Below, piece after piece: positions 9,901-21,332 of a stretch of 64,000 bases of DNA. A model generated the notes under the pieces. That model worked only from the letters and a program-made list of their open reading frames with translations. It was not told the origin of the DNA and made no database searches. The position numbers and the translations under genes were made by a program. Positions within the stretch are counted from its first letter, which is position 1; each line of letters starts with the position of its first letter. The stretch is from Crocodylus rhombifer (lineage: Eukaryota > Chordata > Crocodylia > Crocodylidae), in contig JAVSML010001086.1 in assembly GCA_038503035.1 (NCBI GenBank), forward strand, positions 186,001-250,000, written 5' to 3'.

Positions 9901-11145
9901 CATCTGTCTTTCTAACTGGGTTCTAGCATCAGGGCAAGGCCTGTCAGAACAGTTATTTTTATATATTGTAAAACATATATTAGTAAAAAATGCTAAGCCC
10001 AACTGGTCACTTGCCACATTTGCTATTCTTCTTGCACATCAGGATGGTTAGTTCCTGTGCTTTCAGAGAGGTGCTTGTAATTAGATCATTTAGTAAGCAA
10101 AATTAAAAGAAACTATTAAACAAATTATCAAAAAAATCTAAAATGTCTACTATGTCTCCTTACAACCTTTATATGAGCAGGAACATTAATTATGTAAAAA
10201 TAATTAATATTTCAGATATTTAAACTAGATAGTATAGCTCTTCATGGATTTAAAATGTTTGTCCATAATTAAATCTCTATCCTTGAATGTCATGGCCAAA
10301 GCCAGGTCTTGCTGAAATAATTTGATCTAGCTGAATCACTTTAAAGACTACAACTAAGAAAATTAAAACCTGATTTTTTAAAAATACTTTTACTTGGATC
10401 CGTTTTATATGTTTTCTTTTGCGGTCATAAAGAAGTAGCACATAAGCTTCCTGACTTTGTCCATCTGATTGGCTTCTACCTGTGCCAATATGCCACCTAC
10501 AGCTTTGAGAGGGTAGTTTCTTGAATTAACTTCTAAAATGGCCAACCAGGGTGCCAAGTTGTGCTATCTTTTGGGTGGATTCTCCTTTTGTGGATGCTCA
10601 TTAATTAGGAAAATGGACTACCTTCACACACATACCTCAAAATGGCTTTCAGGTTACTGTGATATTAGTATGCTGGTTACAAACTAATGACTGTTTCCCA
10701 AAAAGAAAGTAAGGTTCTTCTAATTTTTTTCAAAGAAAAGCTCATCGGGGAAGAAAATTTGAACAGAAAATATTCATATCAAAAAAGATAAGGATCCATG
10801 TACCTATTCTCCCCTTGAGAGAGAGATTATTAGCTTTGTGTATCAGGCCAAAGTCACATTCTAACAGGGTCAGTCAGTCTCAGGATCCACCAAGAAATCA
10901 GAAGTTAGCTCTAGAGAGAATCAGCCTCTTCTCTGTGATGTTCTGAGTCCTTTTCTGAGTGTCAATAGATGCCCACCTTATTTCACCACAGAAGGTCAAT
11001 TATAAAACCACAGTGAGGAAGGACTCTTACCAGAATTAACCATTGTGGGGTTTTGGTTGGAAATCGATATGATCCGGAAATGCCAAAAATCATGCTGCTT
11101 CTCTGTGGTGAAATGTTGCTTACTCCCTCCCATTCCAGAGTAGAC
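9901..11145. other. Unassigned interval
   Basis: AT-rich and low in CpG, with no recognised element or gene. Confidence 0.6.
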
Positions 11146-12103
11146 TAGGGACAGACATTCAAAAAGACTTAGCCTGAATTGATTCAATCTTTGCAGGTTA
11201 ATCTAACTTGGCTAGGCTGAACCAGTTTGCAACTGCACAGCCATTCTCTCTGGACTGAGAAAATGTAGGCACATGCCAGCAGTGGCTTAGGCTAGAAGCC
11301 AGGGGGCACTTGAGCAACCCTGCTTTCCCTTCTACAGAACTGAGATGAGGGGGGGCATGGCCAGGCCCCAGTAGGATGCTCTGATTATAGAGGGGTTCCC
11401 CCCTCCACCCCCACTGCTCCTGACCAGAGAGGGAGCCAGCAGGGAGTTGATAACACATTATTTAGCACCCCATCTAGAAAACAAAAGCTTTTCTCATTAG
11501 TTCAAGCTCTTCTTCAGCAGCTTTTTCCAAGGAAGGAGAAGAGGGACATTACCAGCTGACCTGCTGATTAGCTCCAAAAAGTCCTAAGCAGACATTGTCC
11601 TGTCTGCCTTTGTCCTGACTGCCTTACATGAACACATCTCAGCATTAGCTAGCATACCACATGCTGGCTATGGTCCAGCCCATGCTGTGAGAGACGGGAG
11701 GGTGGAATCCCTGCTTGAGCAGGGAGTGGTTGGGTGGGGACAGGGGAAAGCCAAGCAGATGCTGCTGTGCTTGCAGCCCCCACTGAAGCTTCAGCTAGGG
11801 AGCAGAGGGGCTGGGCCAGCCCCACTCTGGACCAGAGAGCCCAGCTCAGGGTTGCAATGTATCTGGGATGATGGGGGATGGTTTAAGTTAAACCAGGAAC
11901 GGGTCTGGGACAGACATTTCATAAACTGGTTGGACCCAAATCAGTTCAGTCTGATACAACATTCAACGAGGTTTATCTCAAACTGTTTTCAGCCATTTTC
12001 AGACTGGTTTAAACTTTATGTGCAGTGAACATCTGTTCTGTTACAGGTTTGAACCAGTTTCTGATCACCTAAACTGGTTTATTTGCAATGCCTGTCCTTA
12101 GCC
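11146..12103. mobile_element. Possible MITE with related inverted ends
   Basis: The left end 'GGGACAGACATTCAAAAA' and the reverse complement of the right end 'AAGGACAGGCATTGCAAAT' are similar, and both are followed by 'ACCAGTTT'-type words. I could not define a convincing target duplication. The interior is GC-rich without recognised coding. Confidence 0.35.
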
Positions 12104-12228
12104 ATATAGATTAGGAATAAAATATAATTGTCTTCGACCACTGCTAAATCTGGTAAGTGGTATTTATAAAAAGATTAACAAAAAACCACTTCTGGTTAGT
12201 GTTAATAAATTAATTAGTATAAAATGAG

Positions 12229-12305
12229 TATGAGTGTGTGTGTGTGTGTGTGTGTATGTGCACATGTGTGTGCGCGCACGTGTGTGTGTTATGTATGTAT
12301 GTATG
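12229..12305. repeat. (TG)n microsatellite with GTAT tail
   Basis: Alternating TG runs, a GCGCGC core and a (GTAT)n tail. Confidence 0.95.
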
Positions 12306-13827
12306 CATATAATGAGTATGAAAATACTTCCTCCAATGGTTAGATAAACAAAATTAAAAAAAAAAGAAATGCAAAGAGCAGAGAGGGAACATATGCTTCA
12401 GTAAGATACAAATGATAGTCTTTGCCTCCTAGAAGATATCATCACACAGGCAGGCTGACATTCACAGAGGGATGGATACTATTCACCACTCAAATCCATG
12501 CTAAAAATACAACACAATACATTGTTGAGGAGGTGGGAGGAAAAGAGCAAACAGCAGCAGCATTCACACTGCTATACAAGAAGTGCCTTGTTACGAGGTT
12601 AGGGAATTGAAGAACACTGATGAAAGTGACACTGTTTGACCTTTTTGTACTCTTGTTCAGATGGGCGTGCTGGTAGGTCAGTGGCCTTTATACTGCTACC
12701 TCCACTTTACATGATGAGTGACTTATTAAGTGAGACATATTAGCTACTGAATGAAACCCCACTGGAGACGCATTAAGAGAAGGGTCATACAGGTGATTTT
12801 TTTTTTCTTTTTGCGCGTCTTCAGTAAAAAAGAGACTTAAGCCATGCTCACACTATGCCAGGCCACAGCACCTTCGAACATACTGTGTTGCTCTGTATGG
12901 GCCACTCTTTAAATTGAAACTGGCATAGACATATTCGTATGGTCTTTTAGGTTAGTTAGTTAATCAAGTGCAAATTTGCTCACCCCATGCTGATTAGCCA
13001 GCCTGTATCACTGCATAGATGTAACTATACTAGGAGACCTACTTAATTCATGATTTCATGGATTTTGCAGGAACTACAAAATCCACAATTGTCTATGAAA
13101 CCATCTTTAAAAAATTATAATAAAAATAAAATACTGGCTCTCCAGTGGGGGCTAGCATTCCTCACTACCTTGCAGCCCTTCTGGGAGGGGAAGGCACAAG
13201 CTGGCAGGGTGCCATTAAGGGCAGCCAGCATCCAGGCCACTGCCTTATCTTTCCTCTCCACGGGGGTCTCTCTGCCAATCAGCAGTGAGGTGTGGAGCCA
13301 CTGGGAAATGCCCATGAAATCAGCTCTTTATGCCACAACCAAGCCGCAAAAAAATTCCTTTGTCTGGCTGTGAGCTAAGTCACTAGCTATACTGCTTCAC
13401 ATTTAAGAGGCAACCCAAGCAGAGCACAGCAGGGCATATTTGTCAGTACCACTCCCTGGCACACTACCTTTGCTATACAGACACAATTATATAACCAAAG
13501 GCTTTTAAAAAAAAATTTCAAATGCAAATGTTTGACTCATATTCAAAACACAGGATTGCAAAGTTGCACCCAGGACAGAAGCATTACTGGGAAACGGGGC
13601 AGAACAAGAAATCATCCATGGGCTTTATTGTATTTACAACATGGATTTTAAAGGGATTGTGCTGTTGACCCCAGTGACTCTCCAGCTGTACACTGTCTTG
13701 TTCATCTCAATTGATCTAATTAACCCACTAATTGACTTTCTTAGTAGCATGTCCTTCCTTTGTCCCTTTCCTTATAGTATGGATTTTCATACCCAGGTTG
13801 CTGTCTATGAAAGCTCATGCCTCTGAA
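12306..13827. other. Unassigned interval
   Basis: No recognised gene or repeat. A slightly GC-richer block near 13140-13320 is open in both directions but matches nothing I know. Confidence 0.55.
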
Positions 13828-14299
13828 CCAGTCAGTCTTTAAAGCCACATCTAGATGTACACAAGCATGCACTTGCAATGGCACAAAGAGTAGTGGCACA
13901 AATTTGTGCTGCTACATTATGCCACAGTGCACACCCCATATGCATGCTTTGTTGCAGGACACATTGTCCCACTGTGACCAAACTGGCCTTTCCCAGATCT
14001 CCAGCCTGCGGCATGGTGGAGCAGCTGGACCACAAACAAAATGTAGAGATGTGCTGGTCAGCAGCCAGAGCATTGCACTGGAGGACCAAGCCTCCATTTG
14101 TTCTAGTGCACACTATTGTAGCACGAGTCCCAGCACCATTTTTTTTGCTAACAGGAAATCCCAAAAGCAAATTTTGTCCCCATATGGCAAACCTGCAGTG
14201 CAGGGCACATTTTAATGTTCCATGGATGCAGTTTGTAGCACTACGAAGAGGTTTATGGCACCACAAACCACACAGCCCTGCTCGTCTGTACATGGACTA
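13828..14299. mobile_element. Short MITE, 'ACATCTA' type, probable
   Basis: The left end 'AGCCACATCTAGATGTAC' and the inverted right end ('CCATGTACAGACGAGC') resemble the TCTACAC-ended MITEs elsewhere in the window. The interior repeats 'gcacaaa'/'gccac' words and has open frames on both strands that reflect inverted symmetry. No target duplication was resolved. Confidence 0.4.
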
Positions 14300-14337
14300 A
14301 GGTGCCACCCTGCCTTACCTTCTGCCTGACTTCAGAC

Positions 14338-14619
14338 CAGGGGCAGCAATTGGAGGTAGCTTGAGGGGGATATAGCCACCTCAAAATTTACCTTACTCAC
14401 CCCTGATAGCTGCTCCAAGTCCCCCACCTCCCCCTTGGGCTACTGCCACTCGTCCCACACAGCTGAGCTTGCCCTGCTCCTACCCACAGCCCACAGAGGT
14501 ACAGTGCTCCTGGCCTGGCCAAATAAGTATATTTGGCCAGAAGATGTATAGTGCAGCCCCTCAATTTTCTGTCTAGCCCACTTCAGCCCCCCACCAGGAA
14601 GAGTCTGGTGCTGCCCCTG
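14338..14619. mobile_element. Short hAT MITE (CAGGGGCAGC termini)
   Basis: It begins CAGGGGCAGCA and ends TGCTGCCCCTG, clean inverted termini of the hAT type. Flanks are cttcagac (14330-14337) and cttcagct (14620-14627), 6 of 8 identical, consistent with an aged 8-bp duplication. It is 282 bp long and non-autonomous. Confidence 0.72.
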
Positions 14620-14627
14620 CTTCAGCT

Positions 14628-15703
14628 CCTCTTGGAAATGGTGCTAATTATGTTTTGCATTTGCATATTTCATATACAACAAAAGACCTGCTACTGGAGA
14701 CCACAGCTTGAATATTTGGCTTTGCTTTCTTTTTCCCTGTCCTCTCATAATTGTGGCTATTGCATACCATACATACCATACATCCACAAGACACACTGAG
14801 GATAGTGAAGGCCAATTGCTTGTGTTCCCCAAAGGCTTTTACACGCAGGTTCCATCTTATCATCTTGTTCAACTGATCTGTGTTGCCAGTCAGAGAGATT
14901 GTGGGTTGTATGAGCTGCAATGTCATCCATAAACTGTTTACTATTATCTCAGTCTATTTTATTCAAGCCTCAATTCTACAGGCTCATTACTTTCTAGGGA
15001 TCAGGCAAAGATAAGATGCTGGAGCAAAACAAAGCAGATAAGATAGAATTGAAGCTTAGTGGTAGGGAGAAGAAGTAATGCAATGGGTTGGGATCCCAGT
15101 TGAAAATGTGCGCCAGCATTTCACTGATGTAGTTCTAAACCTTGGGGCTCTGTCAAATGTATCAGTGTTCCTGATTTTGAAGGCACTTGCAATGAGTTTT
15201 GCTTCTCTAATTAACTGTAGCTGGCCTGAACAAAGACAAGAAACTCCTCTTCAGTTCATAATTTACAACATGAACCTATATGTTTTATCATATCCAAGTT
15301 TAAAAAATGTAATGATTGTAACACACAGGAGGACAGCTGAAATATGATCCTTACTCCCTAGCCCCATCTCCTTATAAAAAATCCTTACTGATTTCACTGG
15401 CTCCATTTAAGGTCAACACAATACAATACTACTTAGAACTGTCCACAAAGTCAAAGACCACCCAGAAGCTCCAACTGGAGCTACCTTTGTCTGAGTCAGT
15501 CTCTGAGGTTACCTGCTCAGAGTCTCTGAGGTCACCTTCTAACAGCAGCTTTCTCTTCCTTTGTGACTGACATTCAGGATTTTAGAAGACTTTCTAGAGT
15601 CTTGAAGTCTGACACAACAGCTATGAGAGCTGTAACCTTGTAAACCTTGTTCCAGTCAGCTGGGTGGTTACTAGCATAGGCCGCAGGAATTCAAACACTC
15701 TAT
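14628..15703. other. Unassigned interval
   Basis: No recognised gene or repeat. Confidence 0.55.
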
Positions 15704-16155
15704 GGGCACATCTACACCTGTTATTAGTGCACATGAATAAACTCTGGGGCTTATTGCTCCAGAGTTTATTGCTCCCAAGCACCACATCTGCACCCAGGAC
15801 TGCAGCATGTTGAGCCCGGTTGGAGCAGCCCCAGCTGGCAGGGGGCCCAGAGAGTCAGCCTGCCAGCCTGAGGCTGCTCCCCCCAACTCAACTTGCTGCA
15901 GTACAGCTGAGTGGCACATGAGGGTGCTTCAGTGTGAGGCTAGCCAGCAGGCAGTCCCCACACTTAAGCACCCTCATGCCCCAGCCAGCCAGGTCAGCAT
16001 CGACATGTGCACTGCTGAGGAGTAAAAAACTCTGCGGCAGGATAGTACTTGTAAATAGTTTTTTATTTTTATATTTGCAAGTATTATTGTAATTGTAATT
16101 TTATATTTACAAGTATTATTATTTTTTGTATTTACAAGTACTATCCTGCTGCTGA
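15704..16155. mobile_element. MITE of the TCTACAC family, with hairpin
   Basis: The start 'GGGCACATCTACACC' and the block 'agccccagctggcaggggg' match, in reverse orientation, the element at 49480-49995, and also the one at 62372-62866. It carries an AT-rich palindrome at its right side (16037-16150). The open frames are by-products of the repeat. Confidence 0.6.
16037..16150. repeat. AT-rich imperfect palindrome
   Basis: An arm beginning 'caggatagtacttgtaaa' (from 16037) is mirrored exactly at 16130-16150. The loop repeats 'tttacaagtatta' words, so the whole 114 bp could fold as a long hairpin. Confidence 0.85.
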
Positions 16156-17446
16156 GTTAATTAATCTACTCCAACCTACTTACTTTCTTCCTGCCACTTA
16201 TATTTTTCTCCTTTACACATTGGTAATGAGCTTCAGACTGCTATTAGGGCTATCTCTTTTAACATTTGCCTTGCTTTTTATTGGGAACTGTGCTAAACTG
16301 TGAGTGTTTTCATGTTTTTAACGTCATAGCTAGTACACAAAATGCTTTGGTGACAGTTGCTTTCAAAGCAATGTATGAAATAAGGAATAGACTCCTGAGT
16401 TCTGTTACCTTGGCAGTTTTGAAAAGAGAAAGCACCCACAGTGTTGGAAGCAGTTTCATTTGCTGCTCACTCTCTCCTACTGCATTTTTATTATGTAACA
16501 GTCTACTTCTATCACAAAGTGTTGTGCCCAGGTTAACAGCCTGCATGACTCTGCAGTTTATTCTTACAGCTACTGTAATTCCCTTTTGAAATGATTTGGC
16601 AGCTCACCATCTGCAGCAAAGGGCATATCTGGAAAATGGCTTCTCTGCAGTTTCACAGCATCTGTGATTAAACTATTTAAGTCTAAGAATCATGCTCAAG
16701 GGAACTGAATTTCCATACCTAATAATTGTTGTCTGCACTTGCCTCTCTTGTGAGTTCCTTACACAGTTGCAAGTTCTGGATAAAATGTGCTTATGGAGGA
16801 GGGGTAATTAAACTACAGTGGGAATCTGTGGGAGGGTAAGTTTGATGCAAGTAACTTAAAGTATAGGTGCTTATAGAGAGTACCTAAACCCCTTCATTGA
16901 TGTGTAAAATTGTGCTAGAAATTTCAGAGCACCAATCCTTCTTGTAAGTTTTCCAAAATTTCGAGTTCTGGTTACAGTAAAAAAATACTGCAATAGCATT
17001 TTCTTGTTAAAAATGGCCACCCATCTGCATAAATGTGATTGTCCTTTTTTGTGAGGAAATGAAACAGCTTCAAAACTCTGTAATGCTATCAACCAGTGGT
17101 TACTCATCTTTAGTTCCAATGAAAGTGTACTATGGTTTTTTCGGTATGAATATCAGAATCCATCCTGAAGATTTAAGGAAGCTTGTATGTTGCTATGGAT
17201 CTATTACAAATATTTACCACGTCTAGTAAAAACCAATGTCAAACACTCCTAATTTATATAAGAAAGTGTGAGTGTAAACTGCGTTCTCAGTGTGGAAAAA
17301 CTCTTGATAATGAGTTCAAGGTTCTATATTGTACTTGACTGGTTGTTTACTCCTAATAAACTTGAATTTTTACTAATTATCATTTTCCAGGGTTTCAATT
17401 TTACTATCTAGCCAGGCTCATTACTGACATATACAATTCAAATCTA
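16156..17446. other. Unassigned interval
   Basis: No recognised element or gene. Short frames near 16270-16590 and 16871-17226 have no motif support. Confidence 0.55.
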
Positions 17447-17451
17447 GAAGT

Positions 17452-18080
17452 TGTCGGGGAAAACCGAAGGATCGGGCCCCAAGGTCACGGTGGGCCGGGG
17501 TGGCAATTAGATACGGACAGGTGGGATTAGCGGCGTAGAGTCTGGAGTTAGGGACTCGGAGCGGATTGATAAAGAACAGGTGAATTTATTTGACTTATGC
17601 TTCAGGCGTAGGCAGAAAGGTCTTCAGTTACAGTTTGGAGCACAAACAAACAATTAACAACAAAGGGGTCTGTTGGCCCACGAGGTTCAGTCCGAAGACC
17701 TAGTCCCAGGGCTGGTCAACAGCTCATAAATGGGGATCACAAACAACAAAACGAACTGTAACACGGTGATGATGAACCGCGTGACGCCAGTCCACAGCAA
17801 TGGACAAATCGGGTGGTCGAATGAGAAAGCCGAGGTCAGGAGCCAGAAGATGAAGCAGCGGAGACGTCAGTTGGAGGGATGAGCAGAGTCGTAGTTGGTG
17901 AGGAAAGCCGAGGTCGATGATCCAGAACCGGGTTAAACAAAGTCCAGAGGGTGATCCAAAATCGTAAGCTGTTAATCAGTTCGAAAGGTAAGTCAGGAGC
18001 CAGATGAACGTAGTCAAAAACCGCAATACAATGAGTACTAAGCCACGGAGTCAAAGGAGGAGATCAATAGGCCTTGAAGT
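17452..18080 (-). mobile_element. ERV R-U5 segment, antisense, left half
   Basis: This is the reverse complement of 20725-21332, the R-U5 part of the sense LTR, with high identity and one indel (about 24 extra bases near 18008-18034). It starts exactly at the U5 terminus (TGTCGGGG). The U3 side is absent here: the sequence is interrupted at GAAGT (18076-18080) and resumes at 21333. It carries no promoter of its own. Confidence 0.9.
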
Positions 18081-18114
18081 TGTCGGGGAAAACCGAAGGA
18101 TCGGGCCCCAAGGC

Positions 18115-18964
18115 GTGCTACTCCCGATGGCATGAGACCATAGCAGAGAAGCCACAGTATGGCCTACATCATGACTGGAGGCGTGTGGTCCAAGCCTGCG
18201 CAGCCTGTGCAAAAGAGAAAGTACATCCGACAAAAAGCACGAAAGGAGCCCTCGCAAAAGAAAATTTCAATCCAGGTCAAACCTGGCAAGTCGACCTATT
18301 TGGGCCATTACCTGGAGCCTCAGTCCCAAATAAGGGGCTATTCATTATCGATCTCGGCTCTTGGCTCATAACCATCGTACCCCTTCGGAAGTCCCACGCC
18401 GCAGCAGTTACTACAGCCTTAACCGCCGTCTTCGCGATGTGGCAAGTTCCCACCACAATACAATCAGATGGTGGGCCGCCTTTTACGTCGAACACCGTCG
18501 AAAAATTCACTAGGTCATATAACATCACGTGGCATCATCACCTTCCTTACCATCCCCAGTCCAATGGGGTTGTGGAACGGGCCATAGGACTTTATAAAGA
18601 AGCGCTCCGAGTAATGGGAAATGGGAGTTATTGAAATTGGACAGTCCGCAATCATGAGATCTTAATCAATTTGAATGCAACCAAACCCTTGTGGGAACAA
18701 TCTACGGAAAAACCAGTCGAACCATGGGAGAAGAAATTTGCGGAAAACGAGCTAGTGTGGGTCTCCCTTCCAGACCATAACCATCGCCATCCCAAGGTTT
18801 TGCAAGGGGTAATACAATCCACAGACCAATATCCAAACACCTACTTGGTCACCCTTACAGATAGTGGACGGACCATACTCACCCACCACAACTGGCTATC
18901 GAGACGCGCTAATACGGAACCGATTCTACCACAAGATGTTAACGATACTAATGATACTACTTAA
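18115..18964 (+). pseudogene. pol: ERV integrase remnant (end of pol)
   Basis: One frame is read from 18115 to the TAA after 18961, interrupted by a single TGA at 18632-18634. Visible parts are a CAAC zinc-ligand pair (the two histidines of the HHCC finger are lost with the 5' end), then the catalytic core with Asp at 18293-18295 (VDLFGPLP), Asp at 18467-18469 (QSDGGPPF) and Glu at 18575-18577 (NGVVERAIG). Exactly 35 residues separate the second Asp from the Glu, the classic D,D-35-E arrangement. After the stop, a C-terminal segment with the LVWVSLPDHN and HNWLSR motifs of retroviral integrases continues in the same frame. Genus cannot be fixed from this piece. Confidence 0.88.
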
Positions 18965-18984
18965 AGTCACAGCTCCTGTCCTCC

Positions 18985-18997
18985 CAGCAAGGGGGCA
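18985..18997 (+). promoter_or_regulatory. Internal polypurine-tract-like 13-mer
   Basis: CAGCAAGGGGGCA occurs here between integrase and env and again directly before the 3' LTR (20344-20356). The internal copy could be a second plus-strand priming site or a vestige of a duplication. Confidence 0.5.
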
Positions 18998-19082
18998 ACT
19001 GTTTGTCCCTTATTAAGTGCTGGAAGGTACAGGAGAAAGAGGCCTATAGGTAAAAAGGACACGTTCTGTTGTTTTGTTTATG

Positions 19083-19095
19083 TTTGTCGTTTCAG
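19083..19095 (+). promoter_or_regulatory. Possible env splice acceptor
   Basis: A pyrimidine-leaning run, TTTGTCGTTTCAG, ends in AG at 19095, 80 bp before the first ATG of the env frame (19175). The position suits the acceptor of a subgenomic env mRNA. No branch point was examined. Confidence 0.4.
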
Positions 19096-19174
19096 GCTGT
19101 CGGATCATTCCTCGGAGGAGTTGAGGGGAGCCTGGAAATTAGAGGGACAACTTAAATCAGACAAGGCTACAAAG

Positions 19175-20318
19175 ATGCCAAGAAGACAAAAGGACTTTGG
19201 AGTACTCTGGGTTTTGATGTGTTGTAAATATGTTACTTTTGTATCTACGGTATCGATCTCAGAATCTGACCAGTCTCAAAATTCTGTTCTATACTTGTTG
19301 TCAATGTGGGCTAATGCCACGGGAGACGACGAGAATGGTAAGGGATTGACCGCGTGTCTTAAAATCCCTCTGTCCGTCAAGGATTCGGTTCTCATCCCAT
19401 ATTCAGTACCATTTGACATCGAAACATGGTTTACCAAGGTCTCAGAGAGTAGGGAGAATGTTATCAATATCTCTATCCCCTTGATGGGAGGAGGCTATAT
19501 TCCTAGCAGTTACACTTGGCCCCACGGATTTAACCTCAGCACACTCTCACTCATCACTCAACCCCCTCGTGAGGAGTGCTGGGATAGGGAAGCTCCGTGC
19601 ACTTGTTCCACTATCCCATGGGGGATAAACCCCCAGGGTGAGGATTGGTCTCGACCAGACATGTCATTAAAGTGGGACCCCCCACTCGATTACCCCACCT
19701 TGGCACCTCACCCTCGTTCCCAGGCGAAAGAAAACTTCCAACCCTGAGGTCGTCCTCTCACCCCTCGTAAAGCCTACCCCCTTGGTGGTGTGGAACGAAT
19801 CATTAACAATCGTTCTAACTCAGCCAGGCCCCAGGGGAAACAATTCATGGTTTAGTTTTTATTATCCTATATTACAAGCGGTGTTAGTAAGTGCTCTCTG
19901 CCATGGTGTGGAACAACCCATTAGACAATCCGGCCCCCCGGAACGGACTAGGCATGCTTTTCCTGCCCCAGGTCGATGCTCTGAGTTGAGTACACCAGCA
20001 CCTTTGGGAATGATATGGTCATGCTCGGACGGGCGATTGTACACCACCCTACCAGCTACATTATCAGGTGTACAGTGTTTCTTAAGTTCGGTTTTATTTT
20101 GTCCACCCTTAGGCTTTAGTGCGTCATCCTGGCTAATGAATTTGCTAACACCCTTGTTATCATTTTTATTCGTGTTCTTAGTTATCGTTCTTGTCGTTAG
20201 TTGTGTTTTTAAGATTCTGACACGTAAGGTTTCAAATTTGTCTGTACATGTGTATTCCGCCCTTCCCTCTCCCGATAAGTTTTGGAACAACGACGACACC
20301 GAGGAGGAGGAGGTATAA
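19175..20318 (+). pseudogene. env: ERV envelope remnant, frameshifted and internally deleted
   Basis: The first frame (ATG 19175 to 19747) has a basic N-terminus and a hydrophobic segment at about residues 8-27, as in a signal peptide. It then has N-glycosylation sequons (NATG, NISI, NLST) and a Cys-rich PCTCS stretch. A one-base frame change near 19745 leads to a second frame ending at 20318. That frame holds further sequons (NESL, NNSW), a Cys-x-Cys-rich LGMIWSCSDGRLY segment, one strong membrane span (about 20136-20216) and a short acidic tail. I see no fusion peptide or heptad region, so the transmembrane ectodomain appears deleted. It cannot make a functional glycoprotein. Confidence 0.75.
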
Positions 20319-20343
20319 TTCGGTCATCTAGCTTCTGTGCTGA

Positions 20344-20356
20344 CAGCAAGGGGGCA
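20344..20356 (+). promoter_or_regulatory. ERV polypurine tract
   Basis: CAGCAAGGGGGCA directly abuts the TG of the 3' LTR, the expected primer position for plus-strand DNA synthesis. Confidence 0.8.
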
Positions 20357-20631
20357 TGTCATGGAAATTTTTTGAGTATGTGCTGCCAGTACAGAAGAGG
20401 TTAAACTAACATGTGCGGTTTGAAGCTGTGAGTGGAAATTTCCAAGGCTCACCCAGTCCTTGCCCCCTGGGTGACCTGCGGAGCTGTGAATCATTGTTGA
20501 CCTACTTTCCCCACAGACGCATGCTCAGATTGTGTCAGCTCCTGACTGAGAGCATGCTCAGTCAGAACCTGACATGAGGTAATCGGACTAGAAATTTCTC
20601 TGCGGAGAGCACGTTGATTGGCTACCAAATT

Positions 20632-20640
20632 GATATAAAA
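20632..20640 (+). promoter_or_regulatory. LTR TATA box
   Basis: GATATAAAA, with the start of the antisense R-U5 homology 21-29 bases downstream, the expected distance to a cap site. Confidence 0.7.
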
Positions 20641-21193
20641 GTTCTGTGAGCCCCTCCCTCGGGGGGAGATCGCGTGGACTAGAGACAGAGGCTGCTGCTG
20701 CAGGGACTGTCTCTGAGTCAGGCTTCAGGGCCTATTGATCTCCTCCTTCGGCTCCGTTGATACTTGCTTTGTGTACTCATCTGGCTCCTGACTTACCTTC
20801 TGAACTGATTAACGGCTTACGATTTTGGATCACCCTCTGGACTTTGTTTAACCCGGTTCTGGATCATCGACCTCGGCTTTCCTCACCAACTACGACTCTG
20901 CTTATCCCTCCAACTGACATCTCCGCTGCTTCATCTTCTGGCTCCTGACCTCGGCTTTCTCATTCGACCACCCGATTTGTCCATTGCTGTGGACTGGCGT
21001 CACGCGGTTCATCATCACCGTGTTACAGTTCGTTTTGTTGTTTGTGATCTCCATTAATGAGCTGTTGACCAGCCCTGGGACTAGGTCTTCGGACTGAACC
21101 TCGTGGGCCAACAGACCCCTTTGTTGTTAATTGTTAGTTTGTGTTCAAAACTGTAACTGAAGACCTTTCTGCCTACGCCTGAAGCGTAAGTCA

Positions 21194-21199
21194 AATAAA
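21194..21199 (+). terminator. LTR polyadenylation signal
   Basis: AATAAA, about 130 bp before the end of the LTR. Confidence 0.7.
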
Positions 21200-21332
21200 C
21201 TCACCTGTTCTTTATCAATCCGCTCCGAGTCCCTATCTCCAGACTCTATGCCGCTAATCCCACCTGTCTGTATCTAATTGCCACCCCGGCCCACCGTGAC
21301 CTTGGGGCCTGATCCTTCGGTTTTCCCCGACA

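Larger units (their letters stand above)
18081..21332 (+). mobile_element. Inserted ERV element with inverted U5 ends and GAAGT duplication
   Basis: The element is 3252 bp long and lies inside the antisense R-U5 segment. It begins with 33 bp identical to the antisense U5 terminus (18081-18113). It then passes abruptly into integrase coding sequence, an env remnant, a polypurine tract and a complete sense LTR ending CCCCGACA. GAAGT flanks it on both sides (18076-18080 and 21333-21337). When the insert is removed, the two antisense R-U5 halves join without gap, so GAAGT is a 5-bp target-site duplication of retroviral type. The 5' LTR, primer site, gag, protease and reverse transcriptase are absent. 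It is defective. Confidence 0.85.
20357..21332 (+). mobile_element. ERV 3' LTR, complete (976 bp)
   Basis: It starts TGTCATGG and ends CCCCGACA. U3 contains an inverted CCAAT-type word near 20615 and a TATA box at 20632-20640. R should begin near 20661. An AATAAA lies at 21194-21199 near the R-U5 border. The right end is followed by the GAAGT duplication. The R-U5 part is mirrored at 17452-18080 and 21333-21399. LTRs act as promoter and polyadenylation unit. No 5' partner in the same orientation is present. Confidence 0.88.

Noticed and set aside
19121..19174. Env start at the upstream TTG
   Set aside because: The first ATG (19175) directly precedes the hydrophobic signal segment and follows a possible splice acceptor.
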